NCBI GenBank assembly: GCA_016584305.1
Contig: JACEEZ010001826.1
Location: forward strand, 54,883 to 118,882
From: Chionoecetes opilio
Lineage: Eukaryota; Arthropoda; Malacostraca; Decapoda; Majidae
Direction of reading: 5' to 3'
DNA length: 64,000 nucleotides
Shown here: piece by piece, positions 43,376 to 55,756 of the stretch
Position numbering within the stretch: the stretch's first letter is position 1
Layout: each line of letters opens with the position of its first letter
Notes under the pieces: generated by a model
Told to the model about the DNA's origin: nothing
Databases searched by the model: none
The model's input: only the letters and a program-made list of their open reading frames with translations
Program-made: the position numbers and the translations under genes

Positions 43376-44240
43376 TCTGGGTGACAGGGACGGGTGTCGG
43401 TGTGGGTTGGGAGGGGTGTGGGTGTGTGTGGGTGACAGGGACGGGTGTGGGTGTGTGTGGGTGACAGGGACGGGTGTGGGTGTGGGTTTGGAGGGGTGTG
43501 GGTGTGTGTGGGTGACAGGGCGGGTGTGAGTTGTGGTTTGGAGGGGTGTGGGTGTGTGTGGGTGACAGGGACGGGTGTGGGTTTGGAGGGGTGTGGGTGT
43601 GTGTGGGTGACAGAGACGGGTGTGGGTGTGGGTTGGGAGGGGTGTGGGTGTGTGTGGGTGACAGGGACGGGTGGGGTGTGGGATTGGAGAGGTGTGGGTG
43701 TGTGTGGGTGACAGGGACGGGTGTGGGTGTGTGTGGGTGACAGGGACGGGTGTGGGTTGGGAGGGGTGTGGGTGTGTGTGGGTGACAGGGACGGGGTGTG
43801 GGTGTGTGTGGGTGACAAGGACGGGTGTGGGTGTGGGTTGGGATGGGTGGTGGGTGTGTGTGGGTGACAGGGGACGGGTGTGGGTGTGGGTTGGAGAGGT
43901 GTGGGTGTGTGTGGGTGACAGGGACGGGTGTGGGTGTGTGCCAGGTAGGGGTGTGGGTGTGGGTTGGGAGGGGTGTGGGTGTGTGTGGGTGACAGGGACG
44001 GGTGTGGGTGTGGGTTTGGAGAGGTGTGGGTGTGTGTGGGTGACAGGGACGGGTGTGGGTGTGTGCCAGGTAGGGGTGTGGGTGTGGGTTGGGAGGGGTG
44101 TGGGTGTGTGTGGGTGACAGGGACGGGTGTGGGTGTGGGTGTGGGTGTGGGTTGGGAGGGGTGTGGGTGTGTGTGGGTGACAGGGACGGGTGTGGGTGTG
44201 GGTGTGGGTGTGGGTTAGGAGGGGTGTGGGTGTGGGTGGG
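43376..44240. repeat. GT-rich minisatellite (GGGTGACAGGGACGGGTGTG)
   Basis: About 865 bases of a roughly 50-base higher-order unit: GGGTGTGTGTGGGTGACAGG, GACGGGTGTGGGTGTGGGTT, GGGAGGGGTGT. It ends about 20 bases upstream of the TMEM164 start codon, so it may overlap the 5' UTR or promoter. Long frames on both strands are artefacts. Confidence 0.95.
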
Positions 44241-44572
44241 TGATGTGACAGACAGATGGGGTGTCGCGTGATGGGGTGAACACTGGACCCTCAATTTAAA
44301 GGCCTAAATGGGGCATTGAAGTGTACGTTGTTTGAGAAAGTCAGTTTTTTTTTGAGCCTATAGGCCTAGCGCACAATTCATTTAGAAAATTTTAGTTGAA
44401 CTGCATTTTTAGCGGTGTTTATTTTTTCGAACTAACCAGGCCCATAACGCAGGCAGGATTGTTATAGTGACGCCTGTGATTAGAGGCCCATGCCGCCCCC
44501 TGTGTCCTCCCATGCACTCACAATCCACGGTAGCGTTGATGGGCAGGGCATTGTGGTTTTCTTAGGCCACTC
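44241..44572. other. Region 5' of TMEM164, nothing firm
   Basis: This is the nearest non-repetitive sequence upstream of the TMEM164 start. No TATA box or initiator could be assigned. Confidence 0.3.
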
Positions 44573-44636
44573 ATAAGAACATAAGAAAGTAAGGAAGCTA
44601 CAAGAGGCCGTGAGACCTACACGAGGTAGTTCCTGT
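44573..44636 (-). mobile_element. LINE 3' tail fragment
   Basis: ATAAGAACATAAGAAAGTAAGGAAGCTACAAGAGG... is the extreme 3' end of the CR1/L2-like family, truncated after about 64 bases. Confidence 0.7.
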
Positions 44637-44639
44637 AAT

Positions 44640-44840
44640 GGTCTTCCTAACCTTATCATATAGTGTCACAGAAAGTCTTGCCCAAAAAGCCTGCCACAAC
44701 ACTTTACCTGTGAGAAAATATCGCCACTCGAAGGTGCAGAAATATCTTGAGTGGATTTATGGGTCTCACTCGGGATCGAACCCAGGGCTTCGAGAACGCC
44801 ACACGGAGACGCTGACCACTCTGCCACCGCCTCGCCAGTG
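44640..44840 (-). repeat. tRNA-derived SINE
   Basis: The minus strand starts GGCGAGGCGGTGGCAGAGTG with A box TGGCAGAGTGG (44826-44816) and B box GGTTCGATCCC (44782-44772). The spacing and long variable arm resemble a Leu/Ser-type tRNA head. About 130 bases of non-tRNA body follow. It borders a LINE 3' tail fragment, which might be the LINE-derived 3' end of the SINE. Confidence 0.75.
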
Positions 44841-44896
44841 CCAGTGCTAAACAGTGACTGGCGCTACAGGCTGGATTTGGCAAGAACACTGCACTG

Positions 44897-45412
44897 CTCG
44901 AGATATTTTACATTTAAGCTCTGACCTAACGGAGATATTTTACATTTAAGCTCTGACCTAACGGACATATTTTACATTTAAGCTCTGACCTAACGGACAT
45001 ATTTTACCTTTAAGCTCTGACCTAACGGAGATATTTTACATTTAAGCTCTGACCTAACGGACATATTTTACCTTTAAGCTCTGACCTAACGGAGATATTT
45101 TACCTTTAAGCTCTGACCTAACGGAGATATTTTACCTTTAAGCTTGACCTAACGGACATATTTTACCTTTAAGCTTGACCTAACGGACATATTTTACCTT
45201 TAAGCTTGACCTAACGGAGATATTTTACATTTAAGCTCTGACCTAACGGACATATTTTACCTTTAAGCTTGACCTAACGGACATATTTTACCTTTAAGCT
45301 TGACCTAACGGACATATTTTACATTTAAGCTCTGACCTAACGAAGATATTTTACCTTAGCTCTGACCTAACGGAGATATTTTACATTTAAGCTCTGACCT
45401 AACGGACATATT
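44897..45412. repeat. 30-32-bp minisatellite (about 16 units)
   Basis: GAGATATTTTACATTTAAGC plus TCTGACCTAACG is repeated about 16 times, with shorter GCTTGACC variants interspersed. Confidence 0.96.
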
Positions 45413-45472
45413 CTTCAAGCAGCGTAAATTTTGAATGGTTTAGCCAGCTTGTCCGGTAGTGAATGGAGCCCG

Positions 45473-45684
45473 TTAACCCCTTCACGCCCAGATCTTTCCT
45501 TGGCTATATAAATTTGTCTGTTGTTAGCCATAAAATTACGAAAAGTCACTGAATATACCAAATGAGTTAGTGGACAAGGCTACTAAACAGGTCATAGCTA
45601 TAAAACATTGCTTATAGTTACTGAAAATCGTCTAATGGTACCCAAATTACAATGGAAATTACGTTCTGGGTCTCAAGGGGTTAA
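45473..45684 (+). mobile_element. piggyBac-like MITE, copy 2 (intact ends)
   Basis: It is flanked by TTAA on both sides (45473-45476, 45681-45684). Ends are CCCCTTCACGCCCAGATC and the imperfect inverse GTTCTGGGTCTCAAGGGG. It is non-coding, about 205 bases. Confidence 0.85.
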
Positions 45685-45769
45685 ATTGAGGGTCGACTAT
45701 ATTATGTGTCAATTTATATTAGTCAATTATATGGTCATTACTCTATCCTATCATCCATTCTATTAGTAA

Positions 45770-45944
45770 TTAACCCTTCACGCCCAGTAATTGATCCCTT
45801 CACGCCCAGATCTTAACCCCTTCACGCCCAGATCTTAACCCCTTCACGCCCAGATCTTAACCCCTTCACGCCCAGATCTTAACCCCTTCACGCCCAGATC
45901 TTAACCCCTTCACGCCCAGATCTTAACCCCTTCACGCCCAGATC
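45770..45944 (+). repeat. 22-bp tandem array of a piggyBac-like MITE terminus
   Basis: TTAACCCCTTCACGCCCAGA plus TC is repeated about eight times. Each unit is the TTAA target plus the first 18 bases of the MITE. The array leads straight into MITE copy 3. Confidence 0.95.
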
Positions 45945-46158
45945 TTAACCCCTTCACGCCCAGATCTTTCCTTGGCTATATAAAACTGTCTGTTGTCGAG
46001 CCATAAAATTATAAAAAGTCACTGAATATACCACAAGTAGTTAGTGGACAAGGACACTAAACAGGTCATAGCTATAAAACATTGCTTATAGTCACTTAAA
46101 ATCGTCTTATGGTACACAAATTACAATGGAAATTATGTTCTGGGCCTCAAGGGGTTAA
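45945..46158 (+). mobile_element. piggyBac-like MITE, copy 3
   Basis: A full copy with TTAA at 45945-45948 and 46155-46158, about 90 percent like copy 2 by eye. Confidence 0.85.
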
Positions 46159-46163
46159 GTTCA

Positions 46164-46200
46164 TTTCCAGATATGTATGTATGTATGTATGTATGTGTAC
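46164..46200. repeat. (ATGT)n microsatellite
   Basis: Short run of ATGT units. Confidence 0.9.
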
Positions 46201-46225
46201 TGTGTCATATGTATTATAAGGGATG

Positions 46226-46520
46226 CAGTCAGTTCGTACACAAGTTGTTTCGTACACCAGTAGATTCGTACACCAAAAAGTTGTTTCGTACACCAGTTGA
46301 TTCGTACACCTAAAAGTTGTTTCGTACACCAGTAGATTCGTACACCAAAAAGTTGTTTCGTGGTCTATATGAAACCATAGTCGTTTCGTACACTCAGCTC
46401 AGAGTTGAACTTGACTACTAGAGTTACGAAACGACACCAGGTATGCACGAAAATACTCATAATCAGTGTACGAAACGAACTAAACCTGGGTACGAAACAA
46501 CTTGTGTACGAAACTCCCTG
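46226..46520. mobile_element. MITE with TTCGTACAC repeats
   Basis: The left end CAGTCAGTTCGTACACAAGT and right end ACTTGTGTACGAAACTCCCTG are inverse. The left arm has several TTCGTACACCAGTAGA units. A related inverted segment occurs at 57425-57605. Confidence 0.7.
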
Positions 46521-46619
46521 TTACCAAGTTATTTCACATACACTATACTCCTAATAGTGATAATGCAACCTGCCTTGACAACAATCAAGTATGCCATTAT
46601 CTATGAAATTCTCTAAAAT

Positions 46620-48620
46620 GGAGCACACACGCACACGCACACACACACACACCTCCCCCAACACACACACACACACACCTCCCCCAACACACACACACAC
46701 ACATCTCCCCCAACACACACACACACACATCTCCCCCAACACACACACACACACATCTCCCCCAACACACACACACACACATCTCCCCCAACACACACAC
46801 ACACCCTCCCCCAACACACACACACACACACCTCCCCCAACACACACACACACACCTCCCCAACACACACACACACACACATCTCCCCCAACACACACAC
46901 ACACACACCTCCCCCAACACGCACACACACACACCTCCCCCAACACACACACCTCCCCAACACACACACACACATCTCCCCCACACACACACCACATACC
47001 CCCAACACACACACACACACCTCCCCAACACACACACACACCTCCCCCAACACACACACACACACACACCCCCCAAACACACACACACATCTCCCCCAAC
47101 ACACCACACACACCTCCCCCACACACACACACACACCTCCCCACACACACACACACCTCCCCAACACACACACACACCTCCCCCAACACCACACACACAC
47201 ACACACATCTCCCCCAAACACACACACACACACAACACACCATCTCCCCCAACACACACACACATCTCCCCCAACACACACACCTCCCCCAACACACACA
47301 CACACACATCTCCCCCAACACACACACACGCACACAAACACACATCTCCCCCAACACACACACACACACCTCCCCCAAACACAACGACACACCTCCCCCA
47401 ACACACAACACACACACCTCCCCAACACACACACACATCTCCCCCAACACACACACACCTCCCCCAACACACACATCTCCCCCAACACACACACACACAC
47501 ATACACACACATCTCCCCCAACACACACACACACACACCTCCCCCAACACACACACACACAACACAACTCCCAACACACACAACACACTCCCCAACACAA
47601 CACATCTCCCCCAACAAACACACACACATCTCCCCCAACACACACACACACACATCTCCCCTAACACACACACACACACCTCCCCCCCAACAAACACACA
47701 CACACCTCCCCCAACACACACACACACACACACACACATCTCCCCAACACACACACACACACACCTCCCCCAACACACCCCACACACACACCTCCCCCAA
47801 ACACACACACACACATCCCCCCAACAACACACACACACACACACTCCCCCAACACACACACACACACATCTCCCCCAACACACACACACACACCTCCCCA
47901 ACACACACACACACCACCTCCCCCAACACACACATCACACACACACACCTCCCCAACACACACACACACACACCTCCCCCAACACACACACACACACACC
48001 TCCCCCAACACACACACACACACACCTCCCCCAACACACACACACACACACCTCCCCCAACACACACACACCACCTCCCCCAACACACACACACACCTCC
48101 CCAACACACACACACACACACACCTCCCCCAACACACACACACACCTCCCCCAACACACACACAACCCTCCCCCAAACACACACACACACACCTCCCCAA
48201 CACACACACACACACCTCCCCCACACACAACACACACCTCCCCCAACACACACACACACACACACACTCCCACCACACACACATCTCCCCAACACACACA
48301 CAACTCCCCCAACACACACAAACACACACACACATCTCCCCACACAACACACCAACACACACACATCTCCCCCAAACACACACACCACACACTCCCCAAC
48401 AACACACACACCTCCCCAACAACACACACACACTCCCCCAACAAACACACACACCACACACTCCCCCAACACACACACACACACACCTCCCCCAACACAC
48501 ACACACACCCTCCCCCAACAACACACACACACTCCCCCAACACACACACACAACACCTTCCCCCAACACCACACACACACACACTCTCCCCCAACACACA
48601 CACACACACCTCCCCCAACA
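46620..48620. repeat. (AC)n with CTCCCCCAACA spacers, about 2 kb
   Basis: AC tracts of 12-24 bases separated by (A/C)CTCCCCCAAC. It has the same architecture as 42908-43118. The very long Cys/Val/Gly frames on the minus strand are artefacts of this repeat. Confidence 0.97.
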
Positions 48621-51600
48621 CCACACACCATCCCTTCCATACCACCAACCCATCCTTTCTCCCACCACAAACCCATCCCCTCCGCCCCCACCAAAACACC
48701 TTCCCCTCCCCACCGTCAACACCCATCCCCTTCCCCACCACAAAACCACCCATCCCCGTCCCCACCACCAACACCCCACTTCCCTTCCCACAACCACCAA
48801 ACACCCATCCCTTTCCCCACACCAATACCCATCCCTTCCCCCACTACCAATTCCCATCCCCTTCCCCCACCACCAACACACCATCCCTTCCCCACACCAC
48901 AAACCACAATCCCTTTCCCCACCACCAACACCTATATCCCCTTCCCACAACCACCAACACCCATTCCCCTTCCTCCACACCAACACCCTATCCCCTCCGC
49001 CACCACCAACACCCATCCCCTCCTTACACCAACACATCTCCTTCTCCCACCACCATACACCCAACTCCTTCCCCCACACCAAACCCCACCCCCTTCCCCA
49101 CCACCAAACACCCATCCCCTCCCCCCCTCAACACAAATCTCCTTCCCCACCAACCAACATCCATCCCCGTCCCCACACCAACACTCATCCCTCTTTCCTT
49201 TTCCCACCACCGAAAACCATCCCCTTCCCCATCTTCCAACACACATTCCCTCCCCACCACAACACCCATCCCCTTCTCCCACCACCAACACCCACACATT
49301 CCCGCACCACCAACACCCATCCCTTCTCCACCACCAAACACCCATCCCCTTCTTCCGACCACCAACACTCATCCCCTCCCCCACCACCAACACCCACCCC
49401 CTTCCCCACACCACCAACACCCACCCCCTTCTCCAACACCAAACACCCATCCCCTTCCCCAACCACCAACACCCATCCCCTTCCCCACCCCACCAACACC
49501 CATCCCCTTCCCCCCTCAACACCATCCCCTACACTCCACAAATACCCATCCCTTCCGCACCCACCAACACCCATTCCCCTTTCCCCCCATAACCAACACC
49601 ATCCCCTTTCCCCCTACCACCAACACCCATGCCCCTTATCCCACCACCAACACCATCCCCTTCTTCCCACACAAACACCCAGCCCTTCCCCCACCACCAA
49701 CATCATCCCTTCCCCCCCCCAACCAACACCATCCCCTTCCCCCACCACCAACCCCCAGCCCCTCTGCCACACCAACACCTAATCCCCTTCCTCCACCACC
49801 CACACCCATCCCCTTCCCCAATCCCAACACCACACGCCCTCCCTTCCCCACCACCAACACCCATCCTCTTCCCCCCCTCCAACACCCACCCCCTTCACCC
49901 CACCAACACCCATCCCTTCCTGCCAACACCAAAACCCCAACCCCTTTCCCACCACCAACACCCTCCCCTTCCCCCACCACCAAACACTCCCCTTCCCCCC
50001 ACCTATACCCATTCCCTTCCCCCACGACCAACACCCATCCCCTTCTCCAACCACCAACACCCCCCCTTCCCCCAACCACCAACACCCATCCCCCTTCCCC
50101 AACCACGACACCCATTCCCTTCTCCCACCCACCAACCCACCCATCCTGTTCCCCTAACCACCAACACCCATCCCCTTTCACCACCACCAACTCCCATCCC
50201 CTTCCCCCACCTCCAACACCCATATCCTTCCCCCCACCACCAACACCATCCCCTTCCCCCACCACAAACACCATCCCCGTTCCCCCACCACCAACACCAT
50301 CCCCTTCCCCCACCACCAACCACCCATCTCTATTCCCCCACCACCAACACCCATCCCTTTCCCCCACCACCAACACCCATCCCCTTCCCCCACCACCAAC
50401 ACCCATCCTTCTCACACCACCAATACCCATCCCCTTCCCCCCCGCCAACACCCATCTCTTTCCCCACACACCACCCATCCCACTTCCCCCACCCACCAAC
50501 ACCAACTCCTTCCCCCAACACCAAACACCCCCCCCCCCCCCCCTACCCCCCCCTATCCCCTCTCACCAACACCCATCCCCTTTCCCCCCCCCCCCCCCCA
50601 ACAACCCCCCATTCCCCCCCAACACCATTCCCCTTCTCCACCACCAACACCCATCCCCTTCCCCTACCACAACACCCATCCCTTTTCTTACCACAACACC
50701 CATCCCCTTCCCCCACTACCATACACCTATTCCCTTCCCCCACCACTAACACCCATCCCTTCCCTACCCACATCCCCCAAAATCCCCACTCATTCCCACC
50801 AACATCTCACTTCCAACACCCATCCCATTCTCCACCCCAAACACACACCACCTTCCCGCACCACAACACCGTCCTCTTCCCCCACCACCAACACCAATCC
50901 CCTTCCCCCACCACCACACCCATACCCTTCCCCCATCACCAACACCCATCCCCCTTCCATCACCACCAACACCCATCCCTTCTGCCCCCCACCAACAACA
51001 ATCCCTTCCCCACCACCAACAACCCATCACTTCTCCTACCACAAACACCATCCACCTTCCCCCACCACCAACCACCTTTTCCCTTCCCCACCACCAACAC
51101 CCATCCCCTTCCGCACCACCAACACCCAACACCTACCCCCACCACCAAACACTCATCCCTTCCCCCACCACAACAACCCTCCCTTCCCCTACGCCAACAC
51201 TCACCCCCTCTCCAACCACCAAAAAACACCCTCCCCTTACCCAACCACCAACACCCATCCCCTTTCACCACCACCAACACCCATCCCTTCCCCCCCAACA
51301 CCCATCCCATTCCCTCACAACCAGGCATTCATCCCTTCCCCCCACCACCAACAACCATCCCCTTCCCCCACCACCATCACCCATCCCCTCTCCCACCACC
51401 AACACCAACACCCATCCCACTTCCCCACACCAACACCAATCCCCTTCCCCCACCAACAAACACCATCCCCTTCCCGCACACCAACACCCAAACACACTAC
51501 CCCACCACCAACACCCATCCCCTTCCCCCACCACCACACCCATCCCATTCATCCACCGCCAAACTCACCCCTTCTCCAACCACCAAACACCCATCCCCTT

Positions 51601-52316
51601 CCCCAAACACCAACAACCCATCCCCTTTCCCCACCACCAACACCATACCCCTTCGCCCCCCAACCCCATTCCCCTCCCTCACCACCATCATCATCCCCTT
51701 TCCTCCCCACCAACACCATCCCCTTCCCCCACAACCATTCACCATTCCCCTTCTCCCACCACCAACACCAGTACCCATCCCCTCCCCAACCACCAACACC
51801 CATCCCCTACCCCCACCACCAACACCCACCTCTCCCCTCCTCCAAACAACCCATCCCCTTACCACCTACCCAACACCCATCCTTCCCCCACACCAACACC
51901 CATTAACCCGTCCCGTACCACCACAACTCTCCCATTCTCCCACCACCAACACCCATCCCCTTCCCTAACCACCAACACCCATCCCCTTCCCCCACCACCA
52001 ACACCCATCCTCTTCCCCCCTCCGACACCCACCCCCTTCCCCCCCACCAACACCCATCCCCTTCCCCAACCACCAACACCCATCCCCTTCCCCAACCACT
52101 AACACCCATCCCCTTCCCCAACCACCAACACCCATACCCTTCCCCCACCAACAACACCCCCCCCTTCCCCTCCCACCAATACCCATCCCCTTCCCCCACC
52201 ACCAACACTCATACCCTTCCCAAACTACCAACACCCATCCCCTTCTCCCACCACCAACCCCCATCCCCTTCCCCAACTACCAACACCCATCCCCTTCCCC
52301 GATCACCAACACCCAT
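48621..52316. repeat. 25-bp pyrimidine-rich minisatellite, about 3.7 kb
   Basis: The unit CCACCACCAACACCCATCCC plus CTTCC is repeated about 145 times with frequent indels. A 779-codon Pro/His frame on the plus strand and Gly/Trp/Val frames on the minus strand are artefacts. The strand is almost free of G. Confidence 0.97.
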
Positions 52317-52356
52317 GGGCGACATGGGGAATCGGAGTGCCCGAAAAAAACTAATA

Positions 52357-52360
52357 TAAA

Positions 52361-52403
<43 letters not shown>

Positions 52404-52410
52404 TAATGAT
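52357..52410. repeat. (AAT)n microsatellite
   Basis: ATAATAATAAT run. Confidence 0.95.
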
Positions 52411-52492
52411 AATATTAAATAATAATAGTATACAATAGCTCTAGTAGTTAGTATATGTCAGAGATATATTCATGGCGGTGGACTGTGTGTAT

Positions 52493-53188
52493 AAAGCCGC
52501 GGTCACATGAGCAACTTTTCCGTCAATATTCAGGCGACAATATTCAGCAAAGGCAATACCTTGCCGTGTTTTGGTCACACGGACTTTCACAGAGGTAGCA
52601 AGAGTTTTAATTGCAATTTTGGCTTCTCAAGATGTATCCGAAGAAGCATCTTTGGAAAAAGAGGGATAAATAGGGAGAAACTGGTTCACAAATAGGGTGG
52701 TGAATGATTGAAATGGATTCTTGTGTATGGAAGCGCGTCAAACATATAACATCAAACATTCAAACATCAAAGTGATCAATAATGAGTTGGTATCCCCTAA
52801 AAATTTAGTTATTAATAGACCGTCAACAAAGAAAATGGAAACCATCCCTAACTCATGTAAATTTTTCTAGGTGTTTTGTATCCTTCAAAACGCTTAAAAA
52901 AACATACAAGAATGTACAGGGCTTCACAATTCGTCTTATAATTGGTTCTTGCCACTATGTAGCTATTTATTTCAACTTCTGTATATTGAATTAAAGCGTG
53001 CATTAAAAATGAATGTCAAATAATATGCGTTGGTGGTGGGAATTCTGTGAGAATATTCTGACAAGAATATTCTTGGAAGACCAACATGTTGGTCTTCACA
53101 AAACAGCGCAATTATATCCGAGTTTGGGCCGCGTTTGTGTTGCCGGGTGTAATATTGCCAGAAAAGTTGCTCGTGTGACCGCGCCTTA
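52493..53188. mobile_element. DNA transposon/MITE with GCGGTCACACGAGCAAC ends
   Basis: The left end GCCGCGGTCACATGAGCAAC and right end GTTGCTCGTGTGACCGCGCC are inverse over about 28 bases. There is no transposase. A short LINE-end fragment (GGTTCACAAATAGGGTGGTG at 52683-52702) lies inside. Confidence 0.75.
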
Positions 53189-53258
53189 AAAATGCTTGTA
53201 ACTAAAGGCGGCAAGTGGAGCGCATCGCCGATCAGCTGATTGTGAGCAGATCTTTGTT

Positions 53259-53871
53259 GCAGCGTGTTCGGCTTCCTGCAGTCGCTTCCATTATTCCATA
53301 TATTTAGTCTAGTCTCTTAGTCTTAATTGACACCGTATCTTTGGAGCAGCGTGTTCGGCTTCCTGCAGTCGCTTCCATTATTCCATATATTTAGTCTAGT
53401 CTCTTAGTCTTAATTGACACCGTATCTTTGGAGCAGCGTGTTCGGCTTCCTGCAGTCGCTTCCATTATTCCATATATTTAGTCTAGTCTCTAAAGCCCGG
53501 TTCCACCATCCCGCTTGTACGGCTGACATACAACAACAATGACGTCACCATCATCACCGCTTGAGTGGTATTTGTGGTAACTGGGCACAGTTGGCAACTC
53601 CGCTCGAGCGGACACCGCCGAGCGGGAGAGATGACTTGAATTTAACTTTGTACGGTAGCCGTACAGCGGTACGACGGTGCGGTAGACTTTGTTGTGACGT
53701 CATTGTGAATCTTTGTTGTTGTACGGCGGCCGTACAAGCGGGATGGTGGGAACCGGGCTTTAGTCTTAATTGACACCGTATCTTTGGAGCAGCATGTTCA
53801 GCTTCCTGCATTCGCTTCCATTATTCCATATATTTAGTCTAGTCTCTTAGTCTTAATTGACACAGTTGGGG
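53259..53871. repeat. 87-bp tandem repeat, 4 copies, interrupted
   Basis: GCAGCGTGTTCGGCTTCCTG...CACCGTATCTTTGGA units start at 53259, 53346 and 53433. The third is broken at 53490 and resumes at 53763. A fourth starts at 53789. Confidence 0.95.
53491..53762. mobile_element. MITE inserted in the 87-bp array
   Basis: Ends are AAGCCCGGTTCCACCATCCC and inverse GGATGGTGGGAACCGGGCTT, about 270 bases. The target is TTA in the neighbouring array units; flanks read CTAA and TTAG, consistent with a 2-3-base TA/TTA duplication. Confidence 0.85.
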
Positions 53872-54419
53872 GATGTGCGGCGCCAAAACAAATGGATAAG
53901 AAAAGGTATAAGACATCAGGAGCATAATTAAAACAGTACTGGCATGCATCATTGCAATTTGCAATGTGTGTAACCTGCAACAAAACCATTACAACTTAAC
54001 TAACGCATTAATTACTGATTTGGTAGGTGACATCATTATGGTTTCCTTTGCTTGTATTGACTATCCTAGGTTCTGAACCCAATAAGGGAAATTTCCAATG
54101 TTGTAGGCTAACTTAAAAGACATCTAAATCAGGGGCGCAACCAGGAATTTGTTCATGGGGGTGGGGCACAATTTATTTTTCGCCAGCAGTATACAACCCG
54201 CTAGATTTCTCGCTAGCCTCTGGATGGTAAATTTGCCCGCCATCAGCTAATTCCCTTTTTAGGCCAAATATCTTATTTCAGCTACTGAAACAATAATTGT
54301 GGTTAGTGTTAGATGCTTGTCCAAGGCATTACGTGAATCATTAGTGCGCGACCAAATGAAGGTAGGTGTTCACGGGCAGGTGACGCGGTCACATCGCTAG
54401 AGCCGGTAATATTTTTTTT
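53872..54419. other. Intergenic spacer
   Basis: No gene is seen. GGGGCGCAACCAGGAATTTG at about 54133 looks like an interspersed-repeat end but was not paired. Confidence 0.35.
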
Positions 54420-54703
54420 GGATTACATGAAGATCCGCCACCCCAATTTTACCACCTGAAGATCCGCCACCCCAGTCTTGCCAACCTTTTATCCACTTAT
54501 TGACATATGACACAATATTCCATATTGACCAATACTGTCAGGACCTAACTGGGGGGACGCCCCCCCTGACCCCCCACTAATTCACTAACACCTAACCTGG
54601 ACATTGGTTAGGTAACCTAACCTAACTGGGTCAACCACTCCCACCCACATGAAGATCAGTCACCCCACGTGTATAGTTGGGGTGGTGGATCTTCATGTGA
54701 TCC
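54420..54703. mobile_element. MITE with GGATTACATGAAGATCC ends
   Basis: The left end is GGATTACATGAAGATCCGCC and the right end GGTGGATCTTCATGTGATCC is its inverse. A second ACCTGAAGATCCGCCACCCC follows within the left arm. Confidence 0.7.
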
Positions 54704-55140
54704 ATTACTTTATATCGACTATTAGTATATTCTGATTTCTTACAAGGATGGAAATTCGGGGGGGGGGGTCATAAATAACAATTTTCTCTATTTACTTGTT
54801 CTTGTTTTTTTGCTTGTGTATAACTGAAGTTTTATTTTCATTATTTTGGTATTTATGTTGTTATTTTATGGTTCTATATATTATATTATTTATAATTGTT
54901 GCATTATTTGAAATGCTACGGATTACATTTTTGGGTTTCTAGTATCTTGATACAAAAATATTTAGTGTTAAATATTCCAATTTCGAATTTTGACTTTTTT
55001 GTGTAACAACTGAAGCGAAGGGGGCGGGGGGTGCTGAAGTTAGGGTTTGCCCAGGGCGCCACTCAAGCCAGGACCACCACTGCACACACACACAGTCAAA
55101 CACACACATATCTTTGAAATAATTATATTATTAATCTAAA
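54704..55140. other. AT-rich spacer
   Basis: No feature is recognised except short A/T runs and CACACA at 55083-55106. Confidence 0.4.
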
Positions 55141-55223
55141 ATAATAATAATAATTTGGATGATAATAATAATAACAATAATGAAAATGATGATGCCATTA
55201 TTAACCATAATAATAGTAGACTA

Positions 55224-55271
<48 letters not shown>

Positions 55272-55290
55272 TAATAATAAAATAATAAAA
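55141..55290. repeat. (ATA)n-rich region
   Basis: Interrupted ATAATAATA tracts. Confidence 0.9.
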
Positions 55291-55756
55291 ATTTGATACA
55301 GGCTAATTTTTATATGACGCCTGGGATTGTAATGACCCTTTTTTCGTGAGGTCTGCCTCGGGGGTAAGGGGGGAGGGAGGGAGGTTTCACAGAGCGGCAT
55401 TGTCACTGAGCTGAAAATGGGCCCAATGAAAACACGCCCTCAGATTCTGTGGCTTGAGCCAATGAGCTTTACGCTCCCATACGTGTCTCGGCAGTGGGAG
55501 TGTCACTAGTCATTTCTTGTCTTGGTACTAGTCGGATCTGTTTCAAAAAAAAAGAAGAAAAAAAAACTAAACCGAAATCCATACCGAAAAAAATAATATA
55601 CCAAACCCGGGTATACGTGCAATACAATACGAAAACCGGTATACCGAAAAATAAAATCCCGGGTAATCCCTAGTACCGGGGCTAAAAAACGGTTTTTTCG
55701 GTATCCCCCGGGGGGTGCACATCCCTACGGGGGCCCCACCTTGGAAATAAAAGGGA
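55291..55756. other. Spacer with hAT-like GGGATGTGCA end
   Basis: GTGCACATCCCTA at 55717-55729 and repeated ACCGAAA/CGGTATACCG motifs resemble one end of hAT-type MITEs. No partner end was found. Confidence 0.3.

Noticed and set aside
44772..44838. Functional tRNA gene
   Set aside because: The A and B boxes are good, but arm pairing looks imperfect and the sequence continues into a SINE body beside a LINE tail.
46551..51968. Frames up to 779 codons rich in Cys/Val/Gly or Pro/His
   Set aside because: They are translations of AC/CTCCCCC and CCATCCCCTTCC repeats with no recognisable domain.
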